64,000 nt of DNA from SVEL01 sp045123575 (GTDB taxonomy: Bacteria; Bacillota; Clostridia; Lachnospirales; Lachnospiraceae), in NCBI GenBank assembly GCA_045123575.1, contig JBGVKG010000048.1, positions 5,788 through 69,787 of the forward strand. Direction: 5' to 3'. Made by a program: the position numbers and the translations under genes. Positions 52,932-60,263 of this stretch are shown in pieces. A model generated the notes under the pieces. That model ran no database searches and was not told the origin of the DNA. It was given only the letters and a program-made list of their open reading frames with translations. The first letter of the stretch is position 1. Every line of letters begins with the position of its first letter.

Positions 52932-54242
52932 TTACTCAAATATCGCATTAAGCATAGCTATCTCTTCATCAAAGCTAAACTTCTCATCTGTGCCTTGTCT
53001 TAAATATCCATTAACCTGATCAATTTTTTCTATAGCATAATCAATATTTTTATTAGAACCACTCTTATAAGCTCCGATATTAATCAAATCTTCTGCCTCA
53101 TTATAAGTCGCCAACACACTCTTAAGCTTGCCTGCAATAGCTTTATGCTCTCTAGTAGCTACCTGACTCATACATCTCGATATACTCTGCAATACATCTA
53201 TAGCCGGATAATGATTCTTATGTCCAAGCTTTCTGTTTAGCATAATATGACCGTCAAGAATACCTCTCGCAGTATCCGTAATCGGCTCATTGAAATCATC
53301 ACCATCTACAAGGACAGTGTACAATCCTGTAATAGAGCCCTTTTCCGCCATTCCTGCTCTCTCTAATAGCTTTGGCATCTCACTATAAACACTTGGCGGG
53401 TAACCTCTTGTAACTGGTGGTTCACCTGACGCCAAGCCTATCTCTCTTTGAGCCATAGAAAAACGGGTAAGTGAGTCCATCATAAGCAGTACATCCTTAC
53501 CTTGGTCTCTGAAATATTCTGCTATAGCTGTTGCCGTCTTTGCAGCTTTATTTCTTATAAGGGCTGGTTTATCAGAAGTAGCCACTACGACCACACTTCT
53601 TTTCATACCTTCCTCGCCCAAATCTCGCTCTATAAACTCTCTAACTTCTCGACCACGCTCTCCTATAAGCGCAATAACATTTATATCAGCCTTAGTGTTT
53701 CTGGCAAACATACCCATAAGTGTACTCTTTCCAACACCACTACCGGCAAATATACCAATTCTTTGTCCCTTACCTATTGTCATAAGACCATCTACAGCTT
53801 TTACGCCAAGTGGTAGCACTTCACTGATAATAACTCTATCCATAGGGTCTGGCGGTGTAGCATCTACAGGATACATTGTGGCGTCTTCAAGGGCATCACC
53901 ATGTATCGGTCTTCCTAAACCATCCACCGTTTTACCTAATATATCATCACTAACCGCAACCTTTAAAACACTCCCTGTATTTTCAACTATACTTCCTGGA
54001 CCCACACCATCTACACTCTCATACGGCATCAGCAATATCCTATTATCTTTAAAACCAACAACTTCCGCCATCACTTCTATATTTGGATTGTCCTTAGCTG
54101 TAATACGACATAAATCATTAAGGTTCGCGTCTGGACCTATAGACTCAATTGTCAGACCTACTACCTTAGACACCTTGCCCATCTTTCTGGCATAGCATTT
54201 TTTATATACATTTTTATACTTTTCAAGGTTTAAACCTGACAT
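52932..54242 (-). CDS. fliI: Flagellum-specific ATPase FliI
   Basis: The 436 residues match F1-beta-like type III export ATPases: Walker A GIFAGSGVGKSTLMGM, ALIGERGREVREFIERDLG, Walker B region VLLMMDSLTRFSMAQREIGL, and SGEPPVTRGYPPSVY. It energises export with FliH and FliJ, the flanking genes. Confidence 0.97.
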   Translation of the reverse strand: MSGLNLEKYKNVYKKCYARKMGKVSKVVGLTIESIGPDANLNDLCRITAKDNPNIEVMAEVVGFKDNRILLMPYESVDGVGPGSIVENTGSVLKVAVSDDILGKTVDGLGRPIHGDALEDATMYPVDATPPDPMDRVIISEVLPLGVKAVDGLMTIGKGQRIGIFAGSGVGKSTLMGMFARNTKADINVIALIGERGREVREFIERDLGEEGMKRSVVVVATSDKPALIRNKAAKTATAIAEYFRDQGKDVLLMMDSLTRFSMAQREIGLASGEPPVTRGYPPSVYSEMPKLLERAGMAEKGSITGLYTVLVDGDDFNEPITDTARGILDGHIMLNRKLGHKNHYPAIDVLQSISRCMSQVATREHKAIAGKLKSVLATYNEAEDLINIGAYKSGSNKNIDYAIEKIDQVNGYLRQGTDEKFSFDEEIAMLNAIFE

Positions 54243-54260
54243 GTCATATCTCCTAGTAAA

Positions 54261-55121
54261 CTATGTTGTTGCTGACAATATCTTTAAATCCGTTATAAGA
54301 TTTTCAAGAAGAACATCTAAACTACAGTCAAAAATGCCCATATCTGTATCTATGAGACATTGATTTTTCTTCATAGACATATCTGTTACTATCTCAATAT
54401 GAACATCTTTTCTTATTGCACCTACAATATCATCCTTATGTTCTCGAAGATATTCAGCATCTTCTTGGCAAGCTCGTATTATAAAATTGCTTCCGACCTC
54501 GCCGCCTGACATTACATTATTGACAAGAGTTAGAATCATATCCTTCTTATCAAGTGCAATAGCATTTGTAAAATCAGCAAATATTTTAAGTATGGTTTCC
54601 ACAAGCTGTGGCTCCATCTTTTCCTCTTTAGCACGGTATGTTGCATACAATTCCTGTTCAAGCGCCTTAAATTCCTGCTCCTTATTCATTATAGCACTCT
54701 GAACATTAGCTTCAGCCTGTGCCATACCCTCTGACAAACCTTCATTGTATGCCTGTTCTTTTAGTCGCTGCGCCTCCGCCTGTGCAGCAGCTATAATAGC
54801 ATTAGCATCGGCATTAGCCTGCTCCACAATAGAATCAGCCTCTGCCTGCGCTTCTGCGATAATTATTTCTTTCTTTGATACTTTTTCTTCTATTACTGTT
54901 TCTATATCTTCTGTGTGATTTCCGATAATATGTGTATCATCTCCTGTTATTTCATCCACACTGATAGGACCAAAACCAACAGTAAATCCATCACTACTAA
55001 ACTCATCAGTCATAACAGGTCTTTGCACCATAACGACCTTTTCAGATATAAGTTCATTACAGTCTATAACCCTGTCCTGTTTGCCCATAGTCACAGTAAA
55101 ACCTTTATATAAATTAGACAA
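54261..55121 (-). CDS. fliH: Flagellar export regulator FliH
   Basis: The 286 residues begin with an SNLYKGFTV-type start. An acidic segment, an alanine/glutamate-rich coiled coil (about 90-160, EAQAEADSIVEQANADANAI) and a V-ATPase-E-like C-terminal domain follow. The open frame goes up to 55217, deep inside fliG. The likely start is TTG 55119-55121, preceded by GGAGGTG that is itself part of the fliG coding end. The two genes then overlap by eight bases. The first ATG (55088) would cut the conserved start. Confidence 0.9.
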   Translation of the reverse strand: MSNLYKGFTVTMGKQDRVIDCNELISEKVVMVQRPVMTDEFSSDGFTVGFGPISVDEITGDDTHIIGNHTEDIETVIEEKVSKKEIIIAEAQAEADSIVEQANADANAIIAAAQAEAQRLKEQAYNEGLSEGMAQAEANVQSAIMNKEQEFKALEQELYATYRAKEEKMEPQLVETILKIFADFTNAIALDKKDMILTLVNNVMSGGEVGSNFIIRACQEDAEYLREHKDDIVGAIRKDVHIEIVTDMSMKKNQCLIDTDMGIFDCSLDVLLENLITDLKILSATT

Positions 55122-56133
55122 CGATCTCGTCACCTCCGCCACGAGAAATAATAATCTCACCAGTATCCTCAAGCTTACGGATAATATTAACAATCTTCTG
55201 CTGAGCCTCTTCAACATCCTTCATACGAATTGGACCCATGAAGTCCATATCCTCTTTAATCATGGCAGCAAGACGCTTTGAAAGGTTACTAAAGATTGCA
55301 TTCTGAACATCCTCAACTGAACCCTTAAGAGCAACAGCCAGATCATTATGATCAACATCACGCAACACTCTTTGTATAGTCTTTGAATCCAGAGCAAGAA
55401 TATCCTCGAATACGAACATCTTTCTTCTGATTTCGTCTGCAAGCTCTGGCTCTTCGATTTCCAGATTTTCCATAATATGCTTCTCTGTTCCTCTGTCTAC
55501 TGTATTTAAGATATCTACGATAGCATCTACACCACCGACAATTGTGTAATCCTGATTTACCAGTGAAGATAACTTTCTCTCCAATACTCGTTCTACTTCT
55601 TTTATAACATCAGGAGATGTTCTATCCATCTTTGCGATTCTCTTTGCTACATCAGCCTGCTTCTCAAGTGGAAGGGATGATACAAGCATAGATGCCTGAT
55701 ATGCTGGCAAATAAGAAAGAATAAGGGCAATAGTCTGTGGATGTTCGTCCTGAATAAAGTTCAAAAGCTGTGCTGGATCTGTCTTTCTTATAAACTCGAA
55801 AGGACGTACCTGCAGTGACGCTGTAAGCTTTCCGATAACATCCTGTGCTTTTTCTGCACCAAGAGCCTTTTCCAAGAGTTCCTTAGCATATCCGATACCA
55901 CCCTCTGCAATATACTGCTGCGCAAGACACACCTGGTAGAATTCATCCATTATATCTTCCTTGGTCTGTGGCGATACACTTCGTGTATTTGCTATCTCCA
56001 AGGTAAGCATTTCTATCTCATCTTCTTTTAAATGTTTAAATATCTTCGCCGATTTATCTGGTCCCAAAGCAATAAGCAATACAGCTGCTTTGGTTACTCC
56101 TGATACCTCTGACATCTGTGGACTCTTAGCCAT
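55114..56133 (-). CDS. fliG: Flagellar motor switch protein FliG
   Basis: The 339 residues form the armadillo-like FliG domains; motifs include HPQTIALILSYLPAYQASML (middle, EHPQ-type) and the torque helix region FVFEDILALDSKTIQRVLRD (about 240-260). The frame opens with a GTG at 56139 that touches GGAGGT; ATG 56131-56133 has correct spacing and is used. It lies between fliF and fliH. Confidence 0.97.
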   Translation of the reverse strand: MAKSPQMSEVSGVTKAAVLLIALGPDKSAKIFKHLKEDEIEMLTLEIANTRSVSPQTKEDIMDEFYQVCLAQQYIAEGGIGYAKELLEKALGAEKAQDVIGKLTASLQVRPFEFIRKTDPAQLLNFIQDEHPQTIALILSYLPAYQASMLVSSLPLEKQADVAKRIAKMDRTSPDVIKEVERVLERKLSSLVNQDYTIVGGVDAIVDILNTVDRGTEKHIMENLEIEEPELADEIRRKMFVFEDILALDSKTIQRVLRDVDHNDLAVALKGSVEDVQNAIFSNLSKRLAAMIKEDMDFMGPIRMKDVEEAQQKIVNIIRKLEDTGEIIISRGGGDEIVV

Positions 56134-56157
56134 TACCACACCTCCAAATATATCTGA

Positions 56158-57762
56158 TTAATCCCAATCATCATTAAGCCAGTTTCTAAGCAACAATGCT
56201 GCTGACTCTGGATTTTCATCAACAAATTTCTCAATAGCTTTTCTAGTTTCTGACTTCTCTTCCAAGTCAATATCTTCAACTGTAGCCTGCTTCTCTCTAG
56301 TAGCAGAAAGTAATTCTTCAACAGACAATTCTGGCTCAACCTCATTGATTTCAACTGGTCTAAGACTTCTCCATACCATAAATCCAAGAAGTGCGAGGAT
56401 AAGCACTGCTACAATAATTGGAAGCCATGTCTGTACAAAGTCTCCATCTCCATCTGATGCTTCAAACATAGGAATTATATATCCTAACACTACAATTTTC
56501 TCAACAGGAATACCAGATGCCATAGCTACAGCATTTATCATAGTCTGGTCTATTTCCATAACCTTTGGCTGCGAATTGTTAGCTATGTATTCTTCCCATG
56601 AAAGATTATCCAATACACCTGCTGCTCTAAGAGAATCCTCATTATGTATCTCATATCTATTAACTGTTACTGTCATAGAAGATGAATCATAATCGCATGT
56701 ACCTATATCACCCTCTTTAGAATAAATAGTACTACTTACTGCAAACTGAGTCTTATCTATAGATACCGATGTAGATGAGCCGTCACCTGTATCGATATAA
56801 TATGTTGTATCATCGTCATTAGAATCAGTACCTGGCACACCTGCTGAACCTGATACACCTTCACTCTCATAATGATAATAGTTATCTATAACTTCATCAT
56901 CATTAAAATACTTTGTTGTAACCTCTTTATTCTGTGAGAAGTCAATCTTAAGTGCAGGTGCTACTGCTATTTCTGCAAAGAATCCAGACTTCATAAGCAC
57001 TTTACTAACATTTGTTATAACGGTATTGTTAAATCTATCCGTAATACCCTGTCTATAATCCAAGCTAACATGAGTACCATCTGTATAGTTAGTAGCTCCT
57101 GAGAACAATGTCTTACCAGTATTATCTATAATAGTTATGCTATTTGTAGTATCATTTCCAACTGCAGTCTTAATAAACTCTGCCATACCTGCTGCTGCAC
57201 CTTCTGGCATAGATTTCTTCAATACAAGTTTAACACTTACATAAGTCTCCTCATCAGACTCTAATACTGTAAGCTTATTTTCTGGCATAGAAAACATGAC
57301 ATCAGCTGACTTTACATAGTCAAATGACTCTATAGTCAGTCTCATCTGGTCTTCAAGATACTTCTGATACTGTCTATCTCTATCTGTTGATGTTACAGAA
57401 AAACCACCATCTGCATTATAAGCCTCTAAAGTATATGCTGTGGCTGTCATTCCATTCTGAGCTATAAGATATGTAGCAGAAATCAAATCCTTATCCTGAA
57501 CCATAATACGAAGTCCATTATTTTCCGCTCTATACTCGATACCTTCTCCACTTAATATAGTTGTTACATCAGCAGCTTCAACTGTATCTGTACATGTTAT
57601 CAGCTCCGACTCAAATTTAGGTGTTGTGAGCACTACTGCCATTATAATTAACGCTATAATAACTACTGCTGTTATACTCACTATAAGTGTTTTCTGTTTT
57701 TTATCATATTTTTGCCAAAAATCAACTATTTTCTGTTGTACGTCTTTTAATCTTTCATCCAT
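56158..57762 (-). CDS. fliF: Flagellar MS-ring protein FliF
   Basis: The 534 residues have a membrane segment near each end (about 25-47 and 440-462). Ring-building motifs lie between (about 50-220, GIEYRAENNGLRIMVQDKDL and SATYLIAQNGM). The C-terminal FliG-binding tail ends AALLLRNWLNDDWD. The first large structural gene of the flgB unit. Confidence 0.96.
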   Translation of the reverse strand: MDERLKDVQQKIVDFWQKYDKKQKTLIVSITAVVIIALIIMAVVLTTPKFESELITCTDTVEAADVTTILSGEGIEYRAENNGLRIMVQDKDLISATYLIAQNGMTATAYTLEAYNADGGFSVTSTDRDRQYQKYLEDQMRLTIESFDYVKSADVMFSMPENKLTVLESDEETYVSVKLVLKKSMPEGAAAGMAEFIKTAVGNDTTNSITIIDNTGKTLFSGATNYTDGTHVSLDYRQGITDRFNNTVITNVSKVLMKSGFFAEIAVAPALKIDFSQNKEVTTKYFNDDEVIDNYYHYESEGVSGSAGVPGTDSNDDDTTYYIDTGDGSSTSVSIDKTQFAVSSTIYSKEGDIGTCDYDSSSMTVTVNRYEIHNEDSLRAAGVLDNLSWEEYIANNSQPKVMEIDQTMINAVAMASGIPVEKIVVLGYIIPMFEASDGDGDFVQTWLPIIVAVLILALLGFMVWRSLRPVEINEVEPELSVEELLSATREKQATVEDIDLEEKSETRKAIEKFVDENPESAALLLRNWLNDDWD

Positions 57763-57790
57763 GATGATTCTCCACTGTTACTTTATATTA

Positions 57791-58120
57791 CTAAATCTGG
57801 ATATTCATAATCTCCTGATATGCTTCCATAAGTGCATTTTTCACTGCTACAGTATATTGCAATGATGTCAATGCTTTCTGCTGCGCTATTGTCACCTCAT
57901 GGGTACTGTCAGCCTTTCCTAATGAGAAATTAATCTCTGCCTCTTCTGCATCTGCAGCCAGACTGTCAGTTTCACCAACCAAGTCTAACATTTGGTCAAA
58001 TATGGCTGAGAATGTGTTTTCTGCTCCCTGTGTACTCGCTGTTCCCACTGAAGTAAGATTACTTTTCTGACTTTGGATACCCTGTAATAAAGATGATATA
58101 CCTAACGATGTATCTACCAT
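57791..58120 (-). CDS. fliE: Flagellar hook-basal body protein FliE
   Basis: The 109 residues match the MS-ring/rod junction protein FliE. The C-terminal helix is HEVTIAQQKALTSLQYTVAV followed by KNALMEAYQEIMNIQI. It lies between flgC and fliF, its usual place. Confidence 0.95.
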   Translation of the reverse strand: MVDTSLGISSLLQGIQSQKSNLTSVGTASTQGAENTFSAIFDQMLDLVGETDSLAADAEEAEINFSLGKADSTHEVTIAQQKALTSLQYTVAVKNALMEAYQEIMNIQI

Positions 58121-58155
58121 AATCTATCTACCCTTCTCTATGTATGTATAATTAA

Positions 58156-58590
58156 TTATTTTCCAATTTCCAAGCCCTTAAGAGCCATCGATTTCGATGC
58201 ATTAAACGCTGTAACATTAGCCTCGTATGATCTCGACGCATCTATAAGATTTGTCATCTCTGTTACAACATTTACATTTGGATATTCAACATAACCATTT
58301 TCATCAGCATCTGGATGTGATGGGTCATATACCATATTCATAGGTGTCTCGTGATCTTCCACTATTTTTGTAATCTTAACACCATTACCAGCATGTGTAG
58401 CCGATAACAATATATCTCCAAAGGATGTTGTATTCTTCTCAGCAAAAACCACTGTCTTTCTGCGGTATGCACCGCCATCCTGTGAATTTGTTGAATTAAC
58501 ATTAGCTAAATTCTGCGAAATAATATCTGAACGAAGTCTCTGTGCACTCATACCAGATGCGCTTGTATCAAATGATGTAAATATAGCCAT
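58156..58590 (-). CDS. flgC: Flagellar proximal rod protein FlgC
   Basis: The 144 residues begin MAIFTSFDTSASGMSAQRLR, with the rod signature DIISQNLANVNSTNSQDGG, and end with a C-terminal helix (EMTNLIDASRSYEANVTAFN). It follows flgB by 13 bases. Confidence 0.97.
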   Translation of the reverse strand: MAIFTSFDTSASGMSAQRLRSDIISQNLANVNSTNSQDGGAYRRKTVVFAEKNTTSFGDILLSATHAGNGVKITKIVEDHETPMNMVYDPSHPDADENGYVEYPNVNVVTEMTNLIDASRSYEANVTAFNASKSMALKGLEIGK

Positions 58591-58603
58591 ATATTACCCC
58601 TCC

Positions 58604-58999
58604 TTACTGTCTCTGCATAGCTGCCTGAAGCATATCAAACTGATAATTGATAGTCTCAAGTATAGTATTATAGTACAGCTGGTTAGATGCCAACTCTACA
58701 TTTTCTGTATCTATATCAACGTTATTGCCATCTAATCTATATGAAAGTTCTGAATAATCTGTATAAATAGTAGCATTAAGATGTGATGTGTCCACATCAT
58801 TAATCTTATTTCTAAGTGCCTTTGTATCTCCACTTGTAAGTTCCTCTATAAGGTAACTCTGAAATGTTACATCTTTTCTCTTATACCCTGGTGTATCAAC
58901 ATTTGCAATATTGTTTGATATCAGTTCATTTCTTGTCCAAGACGCATCTGCTGCCTTAGTCAATACATTTATGTAATTGTAGGCGTTCGAGTTAATCAT
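58604..58999 (-). CDS. flgB: Flagellar proximal rod protein FlgB
   Basis: The 131 residues have the rod signature ELISNNIANVDTPGYKRKDV and the C-terminal LASNQLYYNTILETINYQF. It opens the flagellar cluster, 290 bases after codY, with a sigma-A promoter and a sigma-28-like promoter upstream. Confidence 0.97.
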   Translation of the reverse strand: MINSNAYNYINVLTKAADASWTRNELISNNIANVDTPGYKRKDVTFQSYLIEELTSGDTKALRNKINDVDTSHLNATIYTDYSELSYRLDGNNVDIDTENVELASNQLYYNTILETINYQFDMLQAAMQRQ

Positions 59000-59040
59000 A
59001 ATTCTTCTCCTTTTCTTTAAAACCTACCATATCCTGCCAC

Positions 59041-59057
59041 CTAATTCTGACAATTAG
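59041..59057 (-). promoter_or_regulatory. Operator-like palindrome at the flgB transcription start
   Basis: CTAATT-GTCAG-AATTAG is a perfect 6-bp inverted repeat. It starts about ten bases after the -10 of the flgB sigma-A promoter, so it covers the predicted start point. It weakly resembles a CodY box (10 of 15 positions in one alignment). Protein unknown. Confidence 0.4.
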
Positions 59058-59067
59058 CCTAACTTAC

Positions 59068-59096
59068 ATTATAGGTTACACATACAAAAATAGCAA
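59068..59096 (-). promoter_or_regulatory. flgB: Sigma-A promoter of the flgB unit
   Basis: TTGCTA (59091-59096), 17 bases, TATAAT (59068-59073). A perfect -10 with a good -35, about 69 bases before flgB. A second TATAAT lies about 80 bases upstream, in the stretch after the terminator, without a clear -35. Confidence 0.75.
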
Positions 59097-59183
59097 GGAT
59101 AATTTGTGGTATTTTGTCGCTTGTTCCAGTTAAAATATTGTTTATGCCCATAACATCATTATAGTAAAAAAGTACCATTTTAC

Positions 59184-59231
59184 TAAAACAGACCACCCCA
59201 GTGCACTTCCTTATGCCCTGGGGTGGTCTAA
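59184..59231 (-). terminator. Hairpin terminator after codY
   Basis: The stem AGACCACCCCAG/CTGGGGTGGTCT (12 perfect pairs) with a loop of about 16 bases is followed by GTTTTAGT on the transcribed strand. The T-run is short, so some read-through is likely. It also lies just downstream of the sigma-28-like promoter at 59262-59289. Confidence 0.75.
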
Positions 59232-59261
59232 TTCCGTTTAAACCCTAAGTATCTACTATAC

Positions 59262-59289
59262 TTATCGGTATATTTAGCTATGTAGTTTA
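59262..59289 (-). promoter_or_regulatory. Sigma-28 (FliA/SigD)-like promoter directly after codY
   Basis: TAAA (59286-59289) starts in the base after the codY stop; a 16-base gap and ACCGATAA (59262-59269) follow. Seven of eight -10 bases match. Transcripts from it would first meet the hairpin at 59184-59231 and, if they read through, flgB. Confidence 0.7.
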
Positions 59290-60063
59290 CTATTTTTTCT
59301 TAAGCTTATCAAGCTCTTCAAACACAACATCATTAAGAACCTTGATATATGTTCCCTTCATTCCTGATGAACGTGACTCTATAACACCTGCTGATTCAAA
59401 CTTACGAAGAGCATTTACTATAACTGAACGTGTTATTCCAACTCTGTCCGCAATTTTACTAGCGATAAGTATTCCTTCATCTCCATCTAGCTCAGCAAAA
59501 ATATGCTGAATAGCCTCAAGCTCTGAGAATGACAATGTTCCAATAGCAGATTTAACTATCTGAATCTTTCTTTCCTCTTCGGCATTCTCCTCATTTACAG
59601 AACGCATCATCTCCAGACCAACTACTGTAGTTCCATACTCGCTCAAAATTATATCATCAATGTCATATTGCTCATTACACTTATATATAAATAGTGTACC
59701 TAATCTTTCGCCCGCAATATCTATAGGAGCAATAATCACCTGGAATTTCCTAGACGCGTCTGAACCAAATCCCAATGTAGATAAATTCACATTTTCTTTA
59801 GTTGACAAAATCGCCAGCAATCTTTCGTTAAGCATCTGGTCAACTATAGAACCTACCTCGTGGCTAATCAACTCCTTGATTTCCTCCACATTATTTATAC
59901 TACTACTTCCCAATATCTTACCCTTCTTGCTGATGACAAGAATATTCGAATTGAGAATATCACTTAAAACAAGACATATATCATTAAACACAACTTTTGT
60001 TGAATTGTTATTATGCAAAAGCTTGTTTATCTTTCTTGTTTTATCAAGTAACTGTACGCTCAT
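59290..60063 (-). CDS. codY: Global transcription repressor CodY
   Basis: It senses branched-chain amino acids and GTP and represses stationary-phase genes; in Bacillus it also represses the fla/che promoter. The 257 residues have an N-terminal GAF domain (about 1-155). The C-terminal winged helix (about 180-257) contains GILIASKIADRVGITRSVIV and NALRKFESAGVIESRSSGMK. It lies between topA and flgB as in Bacillus. clpQ, clpY, xerC and trmFO, which often lie between topA and codY, are missing here. Confidence 0.97.
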   Translation of the reverse strand: MSVQLLDKTRKINKLLHNNNSTKVVFNDICLVLSDILNSNILVISKKGKILGSSSINNVEEIKELISHEVGSIVDQMLNERLLAILSTKENVNLSTLGFGSDASRKFQVIIAPIDIAGERLGTLFIYKCNEQYDIDDIILSEYGTTVVGLEMMRSVNEENAEEERKIQIVKSAIGTLSFSELEAIQHIFAELDGDEGILIASKIADRVGITRSVIVNALRKFESAGVIESRSSGMKGTYIKVLNDVVFEELDKLKKK

Positions 60064-60109
60064 AAACAGTCCTCCTATCCTGTACTATTATTTGATATAA
60101 TTCACGTCC

Positions 60110-60183
60110 AAAAAGCCCTGTTGTCACAAATCTGATTATATTCTATAATATATCACACTTTTTCATCAACAACAAGGCTTTTT
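60110..60183 (-). terminator. Large inverted repeat around the codY promoter (read-through terminator of topA)
   Basis: Arms AAAAAGCCTTGTTGT and ACAACAGGGCTTTTT (15 pairs, one of them G-U) are about 44 bases apart. Transcripts coming from topA could fold both arms and end in TTTTT. The codY promoter lies between and within the arms, so codY transcripts carry only the 3' arm. Confidence 0.6.
60147..60175 (-). promoter_or_regulatory. codY: Sigma-A promoter of codY
   Basis: TTGTTG (60170-60175), 17 bases, extended -10 TGA-TATATT (60147-60152). The -35 is part of the 5' arm of the large inverted repeat. Confidence 0.65.
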
Positions 60184-60197
60184 TATTATAATTATAA

Positions 60198-60212
60198 AAT
60201 TTTCAGATTTTT
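60198..60212 (-). promoter_or_regulatory. Candidate CodY box upstream of codY
   Basis: AAAAATCTGAAAATT matches 12 of 15 positions of the CodY consensus AATTTTCWGAAAATT. It lies about 23 bases before the codY -35, so CodY could regulate its own gene. The local sequence is very AT-rich, which raises the chance of an accidental match. Confidence 0.45.
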
Positions 60213-60263
60213 TCAAATTAAATTTAATAATTATAGTTATTGTCGCATTATTCAATTAACGCA

